A stretch of DNA of 64,000 nt from Microplitis mediator (Eukaryota; Arthropoda; Insecta; Hymenoptera; Braconidae). The DNA lies in the NCBI RefSeq assembly GCF_029852145.1, contig NC_079970.1, positions 5,890,001 to 5,954,000 on the forward strand, written 5' to 3'. The notes under the pieces were generated by a model that was not told the DNA's origin, searched no databases, and saw only the letters and a program-made list of their open reading frames with translations. This document shows positions 38,326 to 53,117 of the stretch, one piece after another (position 1 is the stretch's first letter; each line of letters begins with the position of its first letter). The translations under genes were made by a program, and so were the position numbers.

Positions 38326-41300
38326 GTGATATAAATTATGTATCAGTTTTCGCGCATTTCAATCAACCGTGGAATGTAAACAGTGATGGTCAAGTCACAC
38401 TAGATTTTTTATTTTCACATTGATCAGTATCATTTTCATTTTTGTTTATTTTAAAAACAATTTTTGAAATTTCATAAACAGCAAAATTAAGGGCGTTTTA
38501 ATTTTTTATACAATGTAACAACGAAATCAAAAAATAGTTCTAGCTTATAGCCGTATTGATGTATAAACTCTAGGGCGTGTTCAGAAAAATAGTCTGGAGA
38601 TTGATAAATATCAAACCAGACGGTTAGTAAATAGAAAGTCACGTGGTTTAATTAAAACTAGAGGAACGAAAGAATACCCGATACTGCCTTTACCTTCTCT
38701 GCAGAGTTCATGAATGCATTATGGCAGTCAAATTGCTTTCTGGTTCAACCAGATAATATTTGAGAACGTAGAAGTTGCATCTTCTCTTCCAGGGTGACTT
38801 TCCGAACATGCCCCTATTGTTGTGTACTAATCTATATAATATATAGCATGATGAACGTCATTTAAAATACATTAGATACAAAATTTTTATCCGAAACTGA
38901 TACTAATTTGCTGTCATTTTATGTGAAACGAGCACTGATACAAAATTTGTATCAGCTAGTACAATGCTAGTATCCTTTTTTTTTGTGTCGCAACTAATCT
39001 ATAACACGATTTCATTGGTTCTGAAGATATGAAAAGATTGATTCCATATATCTGTATATGTATGAGAAGCTTCCTTTTACGCAGAACAATACATTAGAGT
39101 TTCCTCGATCGCGTATTGCGCAATACGTGAATGCGTATCTAATACTTCGAAGAAACGAACAAATAAATAAATAACATGAACGTTAAAAATGTAATTTCCA
39201 GTTAGAGTTTCCACGGTTTATATTATTGTTTGTGCACAAATATATTAGTGATCGCTTCAACGATTTCGAGGTATATTCTAGAATAATATTTTCACCTAGA
39301 TAACGTATGCATACCTTGTGAGTATTGCGTTCGTTGGTACCTTTCCCTCATCACCGATGACTGTGCTCATGCTCATGTCTCAGTATCCAGAGTAGACTGA
39401 GCAAGAGAATGAATTTAATCGAAATGGATAAATAACATAAAGTAGCTAAATGATATAAAGTATCCGATGAAGGACAGTTGAGGCAGATTTCAATCACCAG
39501 GGATTTATTTTAAATTACTTTATCTCTGGATGAAGTTCTAAGCTGCTTTGTTTAAGTCGTAATTTCTCAACAATACATAAGCTAACGTCCAAATGCGATT
39601 AACGTTACATTTCTTATGCCTATTATCTTTTTCTCACATCAACTTTTTAGAATCAGAGTCAGGCTACTGCTTATACTCATATACATTTCTACTACTTCTC
39701 ATGCTGGACTCAACACTCCACGATATTTATACATACGTGTGCCGTATTTGGTATCACCGCGGAGGCGTTATATTTGTGTTACGTAATTTTGTAACACGTG
39801 GTAAATACGAGGTGATTTTACACAGGATTAGAATTATAAATTATCATACCGAAACAAGTGTAAAGGATATTTACTTTTATTGGTATTTATTTACATCCTA
39901 ATTTAACAGAAACTCCATTAAAATTGATACATTATGTAAAACATTATTTCCGCGATACAAGCGAGAGTCGGACAAAATGGGGTATACAAAAGTTATCAAC
40001 AATTTCTTGATAATGACAGAACAGATTTCAGCAAAAGAAGCGCTAACTCAAAAGTATTTTTTCTCGCTGGACTTTATGACCTTTTAAAGTCGGTCTTGGT
40101 CTCGGTCTTGATCTTGGTCTTTCAGTCGGATGATAAATAATCTACGTCATTCAAGTTTTCAGTGTAAATGCAAAATCGCGCGTAATTTATGCTGGCAACA
40201 AACACGCCCGGCACTAGGACCCCTGCGGCGAACGTACAACGGCTTCATAACGCTTGAGATCTCACCGGCACTGAGTGTATGCACCCAGCGAACCAACAAA
40301 CTAACCAGCTAACAACTTGCCAAGGCTTTTGACATTACGATGCTAGTACTGCTGCTGATGTCTTCTCCTGGTACTTATGCTCGATAATGCTAACTCAACA
40401 GCAGGCTCTTTTAAGCAAGTCATCGTAAGTGCCACCAACAATTCAGAGAACAAGATCGCGCGATACTCTACAAAACTACTGAGTAACATCCGATCCCTAG
40501 ATCTAAATCTCCAGTCATCTTAATTATCAAAACGATCATCAGTTATTATTCATTAACATACATCGATAGTTAGTTTATGATTAATACAAACTGACTGATG
40601 GATTTAACATCAAAAGGTATCCAGCAGCGAGTGAAGTATCCAGACACTTAGTAAATATATATTCTTCATGAAATCTCTTTCCCACATCTGATTTTATAGC
40701 TGCTGTTGCTGCTGCTGCTGGAGATATTGCCAAGAAATCCACGTAATCGATGCTCGTGCATTAATTCGCGCTGACCGTTTCCCCGATGCCCGTCATGAGG
40801 AGAACTAGAGAAGCTTCTATACCACCTGGGAAGGGTTCACCGAGTTCACGCTCGTAAGGTTTAAAAATTAAAAGAGGAAGAAGTTGAAGAACAAAAAATT
40901 AAAAACCCATACCTAAATCACGGAGTCAGCTGTGCGGTGTTAAAGAATATCCTTTCCAGTGTTTGATTTCTCTCATCGTCTACACACATAGATACCTATA
41001 CCTTGTATATTAATATCCTCGCTAAATGCGTGTCTGCATACATATATTTATATACAAAGAAGACCCACAAGTTCATATCATACAGGTTCATACATTCAGA
41101 AAGCAAGCAACCGAGCAAGATGAAATTAATAGCCCGGTATTAATTCTCGCTGATTCCCTCAGCAAATGACTGGTTGCTTGATTCCATCAATCTACCTGGC
41201 TAATAATAGGCGTATCTGGTATGCTATTCTGGCAATAGATGATCTTTCTTGACTCTGCACTGCCGTAACAGCTTCTTTTGGCTTCATCCCCATCTAATCC

Positions 41301-44300
41301 CTGTCTAGTAATGAAGCGTAAAAAATAAACTTCTCAAAAACCCTTCAACTCACATCAGCAATTCTGAAGCATCGAAACACTAGAACGATTAGCTGATGAT
41401 GATTACTCCTAATGTTTTTTATTGAGCGCTAGCATTAAAGACACGCAGGTAAACAGAAAAGCTTGAGTACTAATGGAATTATTATTTTCACAGTCAAAGG
41501 CATTTAACTTCGCCGTTTCCGTGTATGCTGAACCCCACCACAAAGGCTGAATCTTCGCGGATCAGCAACCTCAAACGTACAGTATAAAGTACACTATAAA
41601 GTGCTGACGGTGTAGCATAGACGGATCAGTGTATTAAAGAACAAGGGCGCGCCAGAAAGGATGCATCGTCGCAATCAAGCCTCTATATGCAAAAGGTGTG
41701 CTCCTCTGGCATAAAACCCGAGAGAATAACCGACTCGAGATGTAAAAAGAGCAATAGTCTTTTAGAGTAGACACTGAGTCAACCATCACCACTACAGCAT
41801 ATCTACCACAGTCACTGTGCTCTGTACCGATGCAGAAAGGTGAATAAGCGACTCGCGAGGTCGCGGCCGTGCACATCCAACCTATAACGACGTCCTCAAA
41901 GAGATCCAGAGCCTCATTGCCGCGTAAATTGTTCCGTTCGTTTTATAGTTGCTCTTCTGTGTAGACATAGTCGCTTTCATGTGCATATAGACACACTCAA
42001 GCTCATAAGAGCGACCCGCTTTCACAGCTACACACTACGATATCGCGTGCGCTCTACCACAAATCCTATATTTTTCACCCTATCCATCCATGCAGTCTAT
42101 GCATACATACATACGTTCATACATGTATATATTTTATTATTTTATCTATTGTATTCATTTATTATTCTCTGTGCAGCGCACACGACAAATAAATGAGCAA
42201 ATAGGACAGGGAGGAAATAAGAGAAAAAACGTAAACGAATAAAATAAAATAAGTAAGGATGAAGTGAAAGAGAGAAAGAGAGGGAAAGAGAAAGAGAAAA
42301 TATTATCCAACAGGCACGTGCGGACTACGAGTTGAGCGTGATTCGTGTATCACGCGTCCTGGTGTATGTACATTTTATGTATGCAAGATCTTGTGCGATG
42401 ATCCGAGTGTTATGTTATGTGCATCTGAAGAGACTAGTCCCCCACGTGCCAACAAACTTACCGAGAGAAATCTAACAGGAAAGATTTCACCGCGACACCG
42501 AAAATTCTTTCCCGGTGGTCCGAGGATGCTTAGACGCGAATTTCCAGTTTATAATTTTTGATAAGCGTATCAATTGATAATAATTAATTAAAATTAATTA
42601 AATAAAATAAGTAGGCTGAAAGTTGGTTTATTAAATAATTAAACACTCGGAAGCAAGTAGGACATAAGAAAACGAACGCAAGTACAGATTGGATTGAAGC
42701 GGCCTTTAATCACGAGACTCCCCCGCCCATTGATGCGGACGCGTGTTTGATTTTAATTAACATTAATTAGCATAATAGGTGAGGTCGGGCCGGTTATTGA
42801 TGCAGCCGGCTCACCGGCTCAACGTCTCAACGTCGGTTACGTCATGTAGGAGGTGCATTGCCGAGTGATCTTTCTTCTGAGGTAGTAACCGTTGCCAACG
42901 TGTGTTCGATATAAGCGATCCCGTGCAGTTGCGCCTTCTTTCGCTTATAGGTCTATCAGTTTATTTTATACAGACAGATAACTTATTTTATTTTATTTAA
43001 CTTAACGTTATATTACACGAGTCTACTCGCGCACGAGCTAACGAAACCCTTTTATTCTTTCGCTAAAACTCATACTCGTGTACGTGGCTTTCTAATTCCA
43101 AATAAGTTATACCACACGTTCGAACGATATCCTTCGTCACGCGAGTAATGTATCATGTCTTATTTTTTAACTTAATCCTGGAACATTTTTCTTTGAACCC
43201 TCGTCTCTACAGAGATATTAGCACACAGTCTTATCATTTAATCATTTAATAATTATCTTGTGATTGAATAAGACTGCTAATAAATGGCCACTCACATTTT
43301 ATTTTATTTTTAGCTGACTCTCTGGATAGGAGATTCTGCGAGAAAATTCGAGAGTAAGAAAAAGATGAATGAGTCACGCGAATGGTAATATCAATCTCAA
43401 GTTAACATTCCTCAATGAGCCGGTACTAATCTCCATACTCGAGATACCCAGTCATGCGTAAGTAAGATAGACAAGATGATTAAGCGACTTGTCTTGGTTA
43501 CCACGTTCACGGAAATCCTCGTTCCTGGTTTAGTTGCTTGGGTCCTACTGCGTTTAAGGTGACTCAGGTCAGCTTGGCTTTTACCTCTTCGCATAAAACC
43601 AATCTCCATCTATATGTACATATATATAGTACTACTATTCCTACTATCTACATTATTCACGTGGTGAACACGGTCGTAAAGTTTAGCTGAGTTCTTAAAA
43701 ATTATTTTAAATGCTGTACTAAACACGCACATGTGCTACCCTGTCACCATGTCGAATCTCTAGTCAGTCTTATTTGCATCAGAAATGCGTATTTCCAGAG
43801 TTTGATTCTAAAAACTTGCAATTGTTTCGCAAACTTTGTGAACGTTCTCGGTTTGAATAAAAAGTTTTGCTAAGCACCAGCTTGGAAAATTTGTTAAAAA
43901 AAAAACAAGACTTAGTTTTTATTAAAAAATTTACACAGAAGTTTTCGAAATGAATAGGAAGGAACTTTGTTCGGTGCACAAAAACCACAAGAATTAATTA
44001 CTCATTTATGGGCATCTCGTCGTGCCCTGGTCTTCCCTATCTATTGAATATTAAACATCAGAATGATAAAATTAGAACCCGAGTGCAAGATGTTGTAAAA
44101 TTGACCGTCAAGAAACTCGTAAACTTTATCAGACTTTGACTTAGCGATGATAAAGTGTCCTATCTTGACACCAGCAGGTTCTGTTGGTGTGTAGTAGTGA
44201 GGTATAAAAGATGCAAAAAGGCAAGGCGCGGCTTATAAATCCATCGGCGCCCGCGACTAACAAAGGCGGTTGTGGCAGTTGTGGTCGAGCATTACACCAG

Positions 44301-46193
44301 GATTATTTAGAGCCGACCCGCGCGTCTTCAAGGACTCAAGAGCGTTTTACCCGTCGCCACTCACCGGCTTACCTGGCTCTTATTATATCTTAGCTCAAAG
44401 AAGAGTCTTATGTTACGTTACATTATATTACATTAGCAAGTGACTCCCGAGAAAACAAACGTATACATCTCTCTCCCTCGGTCTCTCCTCTATCCAGCAG
44501 CCCACATTACGAGCTGTAAGATGTCACTGTAATATAAACCGCGCCTCAAACATTTTAAACATCTGCTTCTACAACATCATCTTGCGCCATTAACTTTTAA
44601 ATTAAAAATAATAAATAACACCACAGTGTGCAGGTTCTAAATACATAAATAACATTTTTTATATCATCACGTTTTTAAATTATTTTCATAAATACCGAGC
44701 ACGTAAACAAATTTCATGACCCAGAGCCTGTTATTTAGCTGGGCTTAAATTTAAAGAGCTGATATAATATAATATAATATAATATAAAATAAAAATTAGC
44801 CGAGTCATCGATCGTGACTCTGGTTGTCAGAACAATTTAACAACCAATGGACATTAGTTATTGACTACATAACTCTTGATACAGACTGATGATACAGTCA
44901 AGTCGATTTTAAAAGAAGTAGGTGAGGTACCTCGTTTGGGCACATAAATGATGTGATATTAAATTACAGTATGATCGATTGAAATTTACACTGGGGTGTA
45001 CCATCATTATTTTTAAGCCTTTATAAATGTATCTCCATCTATACATGTACATATCTATACATCTATATGTTGAAATGTATGTAATACATAATGTAGTAGT
45101 GGTGGTAGTGGTGTAGTTTATTGTGTGGCGGCTTCTGTGAATCGCGACGCGTCGCGTTGAAAGTTAATAAGCGATCGAAAATTTTATCCCGAAAATCGAT
45201 CTCTATGTACTGGTACTGTATACCTTCTCCAATCCAAGTGTAATGCGTGTAAATCGCTGAGCATTATGGGCGGAGCTCGGTCAGTGTAAAAATCATTGTA
45301 TTGATTTACGATTTAACTCACAGCGCCCAATTACTTTGCATTATTTTCATTATTTTTATCATCGTCATTATCATTATTTATTAGTATTATTTTTATTATT
45401 TTTATAAATATTGTTATTGTTGTTATTTCATTATTGATAAATGTGTAATTAACGCGATAAAATAAAATCCAGAGACCTTGAAGTGATCAGTTGACTCTTC
45501 TTTTCTATGTATTAATTTTTTTTATATCGACATATGCTGTCTCATATTTCACCTCTTGTTTCACATCTGATAGAATCTCTGGGACCCTTGAAACGTGGGA
45601 AGTACGCAGAGACGAGGTCAGCATCAGCTAGCTCTGATATTACCTTTTACAGAAACTAATACTAAGCTCATTCCATCGTTAATAACTATCGTAGCCTTGG
45701 TTAATTTATAGACAAGAGACTATCATCATATCTTATGTATACACCGAGAAAAAAATCTTTTCGAATGGTTGTGTATTCTCACCACGAGAAATTGTGATAT
45801 TAAAAATTTTCAATCTAATGTATTTTTGGGGCACAAATTTGAAGATTTCATTCAAAATAATTTTCATAATCAAAGAAACCCAACTTTGCACGGAGAAAAA
45901 TATTGTCAGAATCACTATCCAATGTATCTTCAAATAACGTGTCATCAGAATAACGATACGGTAACCTTAGTTATGAATACTTGCAAGTTCATTTCATCGT
46001 CTATATTATCATTGAAACAATGATGTGTATTTGGTTTAGGATAATTATTCATTCATTTAATTTGAAAATACGACAAATAACCTTTGTAAACATATGTAGT
46101 TTCATTGATACAAGTAACTGTTGCGCAAGCGTGAGGATCCGCAACGCTAAATTGGCTATAAGATGGATCTTTCTCGGTTGCCTACTCTCTAAA
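38326..46193. other. No gene seen; GC-richer patches near 40180-40310, 40770-40860, 41630-41910 and 42330-42870
   Basis: Includes a hexamer-like run (GGTCTT/GGTCTC) at 40092-40123 and isolated element-like ends (CACCGAGAAAAAAA at 45742, CACGGAGAAAAATATTG at 45889) that I cannot pair. Confidence 0.5.
44762..44787 (+). repeat. (ATAAT)n microsatellite
   Basis: Five pentanucleotide units. Confidence 0.88.
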
Positions 46194-46195
46194 CA

Positions 46196-46603
46196 CCCGA
46201 GTCAAAAAACAAATTCAGATTTATGTCTCAAAGTTCTCAATGAGGTTTTTAAGGATCAATTTAGAATTTTAAGATTGACAACAGTACAGAAAGTTATCCT
46301 AGTTTAGTCCTTAAAGTAGTAGTTACGACCCTTTTTACCACTTTGAAGACTAAACTGGAGTAACATGATCTGGATTAGAGCCTCGAAAACATACAGGAAT
46401 AATTTTATCCGAATTTAAACCTCAAAAGTCTCATTCGACGTATACTCTCCCCTCCTTTTTTCTATCTAAAATTTTTCTAAGACCTCATAGTTCTCATTGA
46501 AGATTTTGAGTACTAAAATAGAGTTACTTTCTAGACGGCAAATAAAACATCAAAGGAATTGAGGCTTTTGAAGACTAAACTAGAATTTGTATTTTGACTC
46601 GGG
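46196..46603 (+). mobile_element. CCCGAGTCAAAAAACAAATT-type MITE
   Basis: Inverted ends CCCGAGTCAAAAAACAAATT and AATTTGTATTTTGACTCGGG, flanked by CA (46194-46195, 46604-46605). The body holds repeats of CTCAAAGTTCTCAATGAGG and GAAGACTAAACT. A close copy in the same orientation is at 60234-60727. The open frame crossing its left end (45981-46307) is chance. Confidence 0.85.
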
Positions 46604-46797
46604 CATGAGTTAGTGAAAATAAGTGAATATTCATTAATTCCAAGTGCAAATCGACCCACTCATTCCAAAAAGTGGTTCAATTGGCACTCTGAATTAGTGA
46701 ATATTCACTTATTTCACTCATTCATGTTTAGAGAGTAAATCATGAAATTTGCGCAATAGTCATGTCAGAGATTCATATAACGCCTAAAATAAAGATA

Positions 46798-46921
46798 CAC
46801 TGAGAGAAAACTTTGTATAGCTGAATTGGCTATACGGCGTATCATTGAGTAAGATGAGTATACAGCGTATAGCCAGAATAACCATACGTACACTTACTCT
46901 GACAATATTTTTCTCTCCGTG
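46798..46921. mobile_element. Short MITE-like palindrome, CACTGAGAGAAAA termini
   Basis: Left end CACTGAGAGAAAA pairs with TTTTTCTCTCCGTG at right; the core GGCTATACGGCGTAT / GTATACAGCGTATAGCC is a second inverted pair. The flanks (TA and AA) do not match. An alternative right end, TTTTTTTCTCAGTG at 47081-47094, is also possible, so the boundary is uncertain. Confidence 0.5.
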
Positions 46922-49195
46922 AATTTCAAGATATTTTGATATTCTTTTTTTGGCAGCTGTGTAAATAAATTTAGATTTTCTTCTGTCAAGAAAATGAATC
47001 CTCACACTAGTCATGAAATTAATAATGTAATAATTTGTATTGATTTATTACTTGAAAAAATATTGTTTTCACGAAAGTTATTTTTTTCTCAGTGAACATA
47101 AATTTATATATTTCGTAACCATCATCAACGAACCCTTGAAATTCAGTTGTATTATTTATATATATAAATAATTATTTAATAATATACCTAAAAAATGCGC
47201 AGAGGTAACGGAACATCTTCATCTAGTAAATGAATACAAAATATCATTGCAAATAACAAAATATATATCATTAAGTAATAGTATAAATTATAGTAACACA
47301 CAAATAAAGAGTAAGATTTAAAATCTCTTAATCTCGGCGAGCGGTCTATTGAAAGCATAAATGAGAGAAAGAACAATTGCAGTCCTCGAGGCGGAATCTG
47401 TCTGTGGAAACACGCAAGAGCCTCAACACCACAATGATGTGTGTTGGCGAGGAGCCGGCTGGCTAGGCGTCAACGCGACGACGCCCGGTGCCTGGAGCAC
47501 CCTCAACGTCAAATAATTACCGGTTTTACTATTTATCCGTTACCGCAATCGGAGATAATTAATTAATCGATTGACCGAGCAGTCGAAGGTGGAGTGCGTG
47601 ATAGCGATACCATATTTGGATTTTAACGACCGCTAAGTTTCTCGCTTTAATTCAAAACTTGTCTCTACATCCATACATACTTGGAGGTAATTAAAATAGA
47701 AATATAATTAAGCGGAAATAAAATAAACATACTCAATTCTCAATACTCAATAATCAACAAGTTCCTCTGGTTACTAACTAGTACAACTCTAATACACTTT
47801 CCAATCGCCTGATCACATCAAAATTTTTCCACTTGTACTCACTCATCCATCATCCAATTACTCGCTCTATTGCAAACAACCCAACCCGACTATAAATTAT
47901 TTTCTGCCATATCCCGAAATCTTAAATCCAAATCTAAATCTTCAAATTCATTTTACTCCCGTTCTTTATTTATTTCAAATCCATCATCAAATTAATTGTG
48001 ATGTTTAATACTCAGTCTTGCAAACTCGTTACAAAAATAATCCATTAGCAAATCAGCATCTCACTTCTTCTGATAAAAAAAAACAAGTCACAAGTCCTCA
48101 CTTATCAACCTGTCACAATATTTACGCCAAAATCTATACTCAGTTCACAAGCCGCTAATTACGCACGCAATTAATCATAAAAATAATTATTTATAATCAA
48201 TAACAGAAAGTAGACAGTGTCTGATAAATAATTATTTAATGGACTAAAAATGTCCATCCACATCCGGATTCCGAATTTAAAAACCCAAGTGACGCCCTCC
48301 GTGTCAAGTGAAGTAATCAGATTTTCCTTCGAGAAAGTAACTTTTATTAATTACCATAATAAATATTAAATTCATTTAACCGAAGTCGAATTTCGTATCA
48401 ACTTTTTATGCAACAGCTCACTGTCCAGTTGCCGGATCCAACGCAGCTGGTTGTTGAACATTTTAACATTTTATCAACAGAGGTGCGTTGTTACAACAAT
48501 TCTAAGACTGTAATTGTATATAAATATATAAGTAAAAGACTTCGACTAAGACTTCGACTAAGAATTGGACCAAGCAATGATACAGAAACATATCGAAACC
48601 AACCCACGGAGTTTATTCTGTCTTTGGAGATAATGGGCAAGCATTCGCGGCCATTGCGGGACCGCGGCAGCTCGTTATACCAGCAACGATCGCTCACAGA
48701 TGCGTAACCGCTGTTTTGGCGTTATTGCCACTGCAATCAAGATGGAACTTTGTTTCCTTTCCCTTTGTCGAGTGCGTAAGTGCTTCGCCGCAGTTATTGC
48801 ACGATATATGTTGCTGTTCTCTCTAAATTTTTATTTATAAATCCCCCTGTACTACACTCTATACCTAATCGCGAAGCTGTTCTTACTCTTACTGTTGACT
48901 TAACGTACAGTATATATAACAGAAGCGAGGACATCAATTTGCTCGATAACTATACCTGGAGAGCAAACGTTATTTTAAATGCAAACTCACTAACATCAAG
49001 GACAAACTCTGTATTCTGACCAATTGCTTGGCTATTTTCCTAACTACTTTTTCTTTTACCGTAACCCAATAACTATAAATCTATATTTTCAATAAGTACA
49101 TTTTTACCACTTAAAAATTATTTATTTCCCCAATAATACCAACAAAGTGCCCGACTATTTATTTTAAATAAATTTTTTTAAATCGTCAAACTGAA
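46922..49195. other. No gene seen; GC-richer at 47380-47640 and 48590-48780
   Basis: A duplicated GACTTCGACTAA lies at 48538-48561. The remainder is AT-rich. Confidence 0.55.
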
Positions 49196-49197
49196 AA

Positions 49198-50248
49198 TCC
49201 GAGTCGAAATTTTAGACGTAAGTTGAACGTTCTTAACGTTTTAAACGTGAATTGAACGTTTTTAACGTTTTGAAGGTAAATTGAACGATTTTTCTGTATT
49301 TTGGTTCGTAAAAAATTGGTAGTTTCATGAGTTATGATTTTAGTTTAATGATAACATTAATTAATTTATTTCAATATTTGTAATCACAATTTTCATAACC
49401 TTGATATCATAATATATGAAAAGATATAATAGTGTTAAAGAAAGAAGTATGAAACTAAAAAAATTTTTTTTTCAAAATACGAATTTTTTATTTAAGAGCC
49501 AGAAAAGCGGACGACAAAATTTTAGAGAATTGACATGTTTATAATTCAAGAGTACAAAATCGATGAAAAAAAATATTTGGTACACTGTAAAAAATCACCG
49601 GAGTAATCCCAAGCGGTGTAGGTGTTAAAATTATCGGTGTTAAATTTACCCCCGAAAGCGGTGTGAAAATAACGCCGCCATCGGTGTAAATATTATAGAC
49701 TGGTGTTAAAATATTTCACTTTGTAAATATTTTTACCTACTCGATCACTATACTTGTTAATAAATGATATTCTTTAATTATTTTCATAAAGAATTGACAT
49801 TTTTTGTATTTTATAATCGTTAAAGTTAAAACTCCAAGCGGACGCAGTTTACCCTGCTTTTACACCGGTATTATTCCGCTTTTACACCGGTTACCCCGCT
49901 TTTACACCGATTTTACTCCGGTTACCCTAATTTAATACCGGTATTTTTAACACCGGTGAATTACTCCGCCTACACCGGTGTAATTCCATTTTTACACCGG
50001 GCGGAGTTAAAATGAGTCCATTTTTAATACCGCTCTTTTTACAGTGTATGCTTATGTTTTCTTATTGTAAGTCCAAATTGGTTTTAGTTACGTTTTCGAT
50101 TTACGATACTCTAATCTACGTTTTGAATAGGTTGAAACTTGTCAAATTGAGTTTTTAATGTCCAAAACGTTCAATTTACGTTCAAAACGTTCAAATTACG
50201 TTTAAAACGTTAAAAACGTTCAATTTACGTCTAATATTTCGACTCGGG
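49198..50248 (-). mobile_element. CCCGAGTC-type MITE, copy interrupted by a second MITE
   Basis: Ends TCCGAGTCGAAATTTTAGACG and CGTCTAATATTTCGACTCGGG, with AA duplicated (49196-49197, 50249-50250). The left terminal C is replaced by T. It matches 34195-34886 in inverse orientation on both sides of the inserted block 49583-50046. Confidence 0.85.
49583..50046 (+). mobile_element. CACTGTAAAA-type MITE, intact, nested
   Basis: Ends CACTGTAAAAAATCACCGG and CGCTCTTTTTACAGTG, with TA on each side (49581-49582, 50047-50048). The ends carry GGTGTTAAA and TTTTACACCGG repeats; the middle is a unique AT-rich stretch. It is the intact reference for the broken copy at 15837-17497. Confidence 0.87.
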
Positions 50249-50250
50249 AA

Positions 50251-52004
50251 GCGGCCTCGTGATCTTTCGCGTCTCTGCCTTATTGCATAGTACATTAATC
50301 ATTGTTATTATTATTGTATTGCATTACAGTTGATGTACATACGACAAAGTACCACCGACTTTCTCGTGCCTCGTCACGCATTTCGTCGCCATGCGTTTAT
50401 TAATGCACTCATACTATACCAGTCTTTGGGCTCGCGAATTGCCGTTAGAGTTTTACGAGGTTACTGTAACCTAGAGAGAGCTGACAAAAGACCGGAATGA
50501 AAAATTTAAATATATTATACACTAAAGAGTAGTAAAAAAATAAAATATAAAAATTCATACATCCTCGTAACGGGTTGATGAATTATAAACCCCGATAAGG
50601 TCGTAAGCGTTAATTTATTATTCCCATAATCGCCACTTCTCTCCTTATAATACTTAGATCTTCGTGCAGACTTTCATCACAGAAAATTCAATATCACATT
50701 TATGTTTTTATATTCTCATTACAGCAACAATAAATTATTAATAAAATACGTTGTGTTTAAATACTTGGGACAATAACATTTATTTAAATAATGAATTTAA
50801 TAAAAAAAATAATATGTCTCTTTGGATTTAATCGGACAAGCCAAGACATTTTATCGAAACTCCATTCATCTTCTCATATATTTTTAATACTCTGTACCTC
50901 GCTGCTAAAGAGTTTATGTGTACATATATATGAGAATCCTTGGCACAATCTCGACATTTTAAATAACTACAACGAAAAATACTCAGTCTCATATACACGC
51001 ATTTATATATATATTTATTTATATTTTATACGTGCGTATAAACATGTATGTGTGGTCGGGTACATAAGAGTAACTCATGGTTTCTTACAGGTGAATGTTT
51101 AAATGTGTAGACGTAAGCCAAGTCTACATCACACATGCCACTATTTATGTATATTTATAAAAAGGATATAAAAGTGTGCAGTGAATAGTCAGAGGTAGGG
51201 TGATACTATTCACCTCTCGTCCGAGGCTAAGCCGCGACCTACAGCCACCTCGGCTCATCTATCACCTCTCGATAGATTTATCGTGTATCGGCACATTGCG
51301 ATCCTTCGAATCCATCGTCTTCTTTCCTCTTTCCCCTTTCTTCCCCCTCCTCTGTCGGGTATAAGCCATTTATTTCAACCCTCGATTCATTGAAATCAAT
51401 CCAATCACAACAAACTTTCAATTATTAATCCATTATTCATCTACAATTTATACTACGCGTCATTTAAATGTTTCAATTCTATAATAAATTAGCTGTTATT
51501 TTTTTTTTTTTTTGAATAACTATTTTTCGTGTTCAATTTGTTTAGTTGCCTTTAAAAATTTAGTAAATAAATTCTTATTTTGAAAATTCAAAAATGATTG
51601 ATGGTGACGATTTTACTTCTGAAATAGAGATTTTAAAAATTTATGGTAATAATTATTGAATTAAATGGAGAAGAGACGAGTAATAAGAGAATAAAAAATT
51701 TGTTGGAGGTGTAGGATAAAAAAAGGCTATTGATATGGAGTAATTGACGTTGAGTCGATAACCAGGATTCAGCACTCGCGTTATTTTGCATTCCAGAACC
51801 TCTCCTCCGGCAATTCTTGGAGTAATACACCCACGCGGCACTCTGGCACTCATCGCCTGTCTTTTCACTCCCTCTTGTACTGCTCGTGTTGTTTTGCTTA
51901 TATATATACATATATATACATGTATAAATATATTTAAGAGCTGAGAGTATAAAGTGAGATTCGCTGTGGAAATTCAAACAGCGACGCCCAAAGAATAAAA
52001 TAAC
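50251..52004. other. No gene seen; GC-richer at 51190-51360 and 51760-51880
   Basis: AT-rich otherwise. Frames at 50791-51102 and 51633-52043 are low-complexity and unrecognised. Confidence 0.55.
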
Positions 52005-52080
52005 TGTGTGCGTGTGTGTCCGCCATGTGTGTGTGTCCGCCATGTGTGTGTGTCCACCATGTGTGTGTGTGAGTGTGTAT
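52005..52080 (+). repeat. 17-bp GT-rich minisatellite
   Basis: Three units of TGTGTGTGTCCGCCATG (one with CCACCATG) within a GT run. The hydrophilic repeat peptide it encodes on the minus strand is a by-product. Confidence 0.85.
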
Positions 52081-52926
52081 GTATAAAATATCAGATATGT
52101 ATAATAAAAGAGTGAGGGCGGCCTGTAATATATAATTACAGAGCCAAAAACGCATTCGGCAATCCTGCTCCTGCTTTACGATCTGGTCCTTCCGGGCTCT
52201 GGACCGATAACCCTCTGGGTTTAAGCGTCAGAAAAATAAAAAATAAAATCCATAATAAATACTTTTAAATTTAAATTCTCTTAATACTCATGATTCGACA
52301 CAATTAAAATTATCGGGCTTTTAATTTCCCAGTTTATTTAATAATTATCATTATAAATTTATTCATTCATTTTTAAAATAGATTCCTCGCACGCAATGCA
52401 AAACTGATAAATTGATAACAGCTTTTTAAATACATTTACGAAAAAATTTATTGTCTAATTAATTCAAATTTTATGGTGTTGTAAATTTTTATATATATAT
52501 TCGTTGAATCAGCGGAGAGACTCGGAAGCTGTTGTATTAATTTTAATATTTATTTATTTGTAAATAAGTAAATAAAATTACTGAGAGGCTATCGGGTTCG
52601 TGGAGAGTTTGTGAGTGAATATCGTAAATACTATGATTATAAATATATATAAAATGTTTTATATGGTGGAGGCACAAGTGTACAAGTAACAGCCAACAAG
52701 TACCTTATATTGCTCATCTTGCTTTCGGGAAATACGACTGACTGTAAGGGCTTCGCTCTCATGCGATAATCGATAACCCATCGTCGGTTCTCACGCTCGG
52801 TTGAAAACCGCCAGCACACAACTTATCGATCAATCATTGCCCGGAAAAAATAATAATAATTCACAATTTATCAGACGTAACCGCTTTATTAAGTTCAATA
52901 ACTATTTTTGTTAATTTTAATGGGAG

Positions 52927-53117
<191 letters not shown>

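Noticed and set aside
40130..40312. Short frame containing CWQQTRPA, reminiscent of the WQQTC motif of the KLF6/7 N-terminus
   Set aside because: Flanking residues do not match the KLF6/7 N-terminal domain and no supporting splice sites are visible.
45742..45900. Possible MITE bounded by CACCGAGAAAAAAA and CACGGAGAAAAATATTG
   Set aside because: The two motifs are in direct, not inverted, orientation and have no matching flanks, so they cannot be the two ends of one element.
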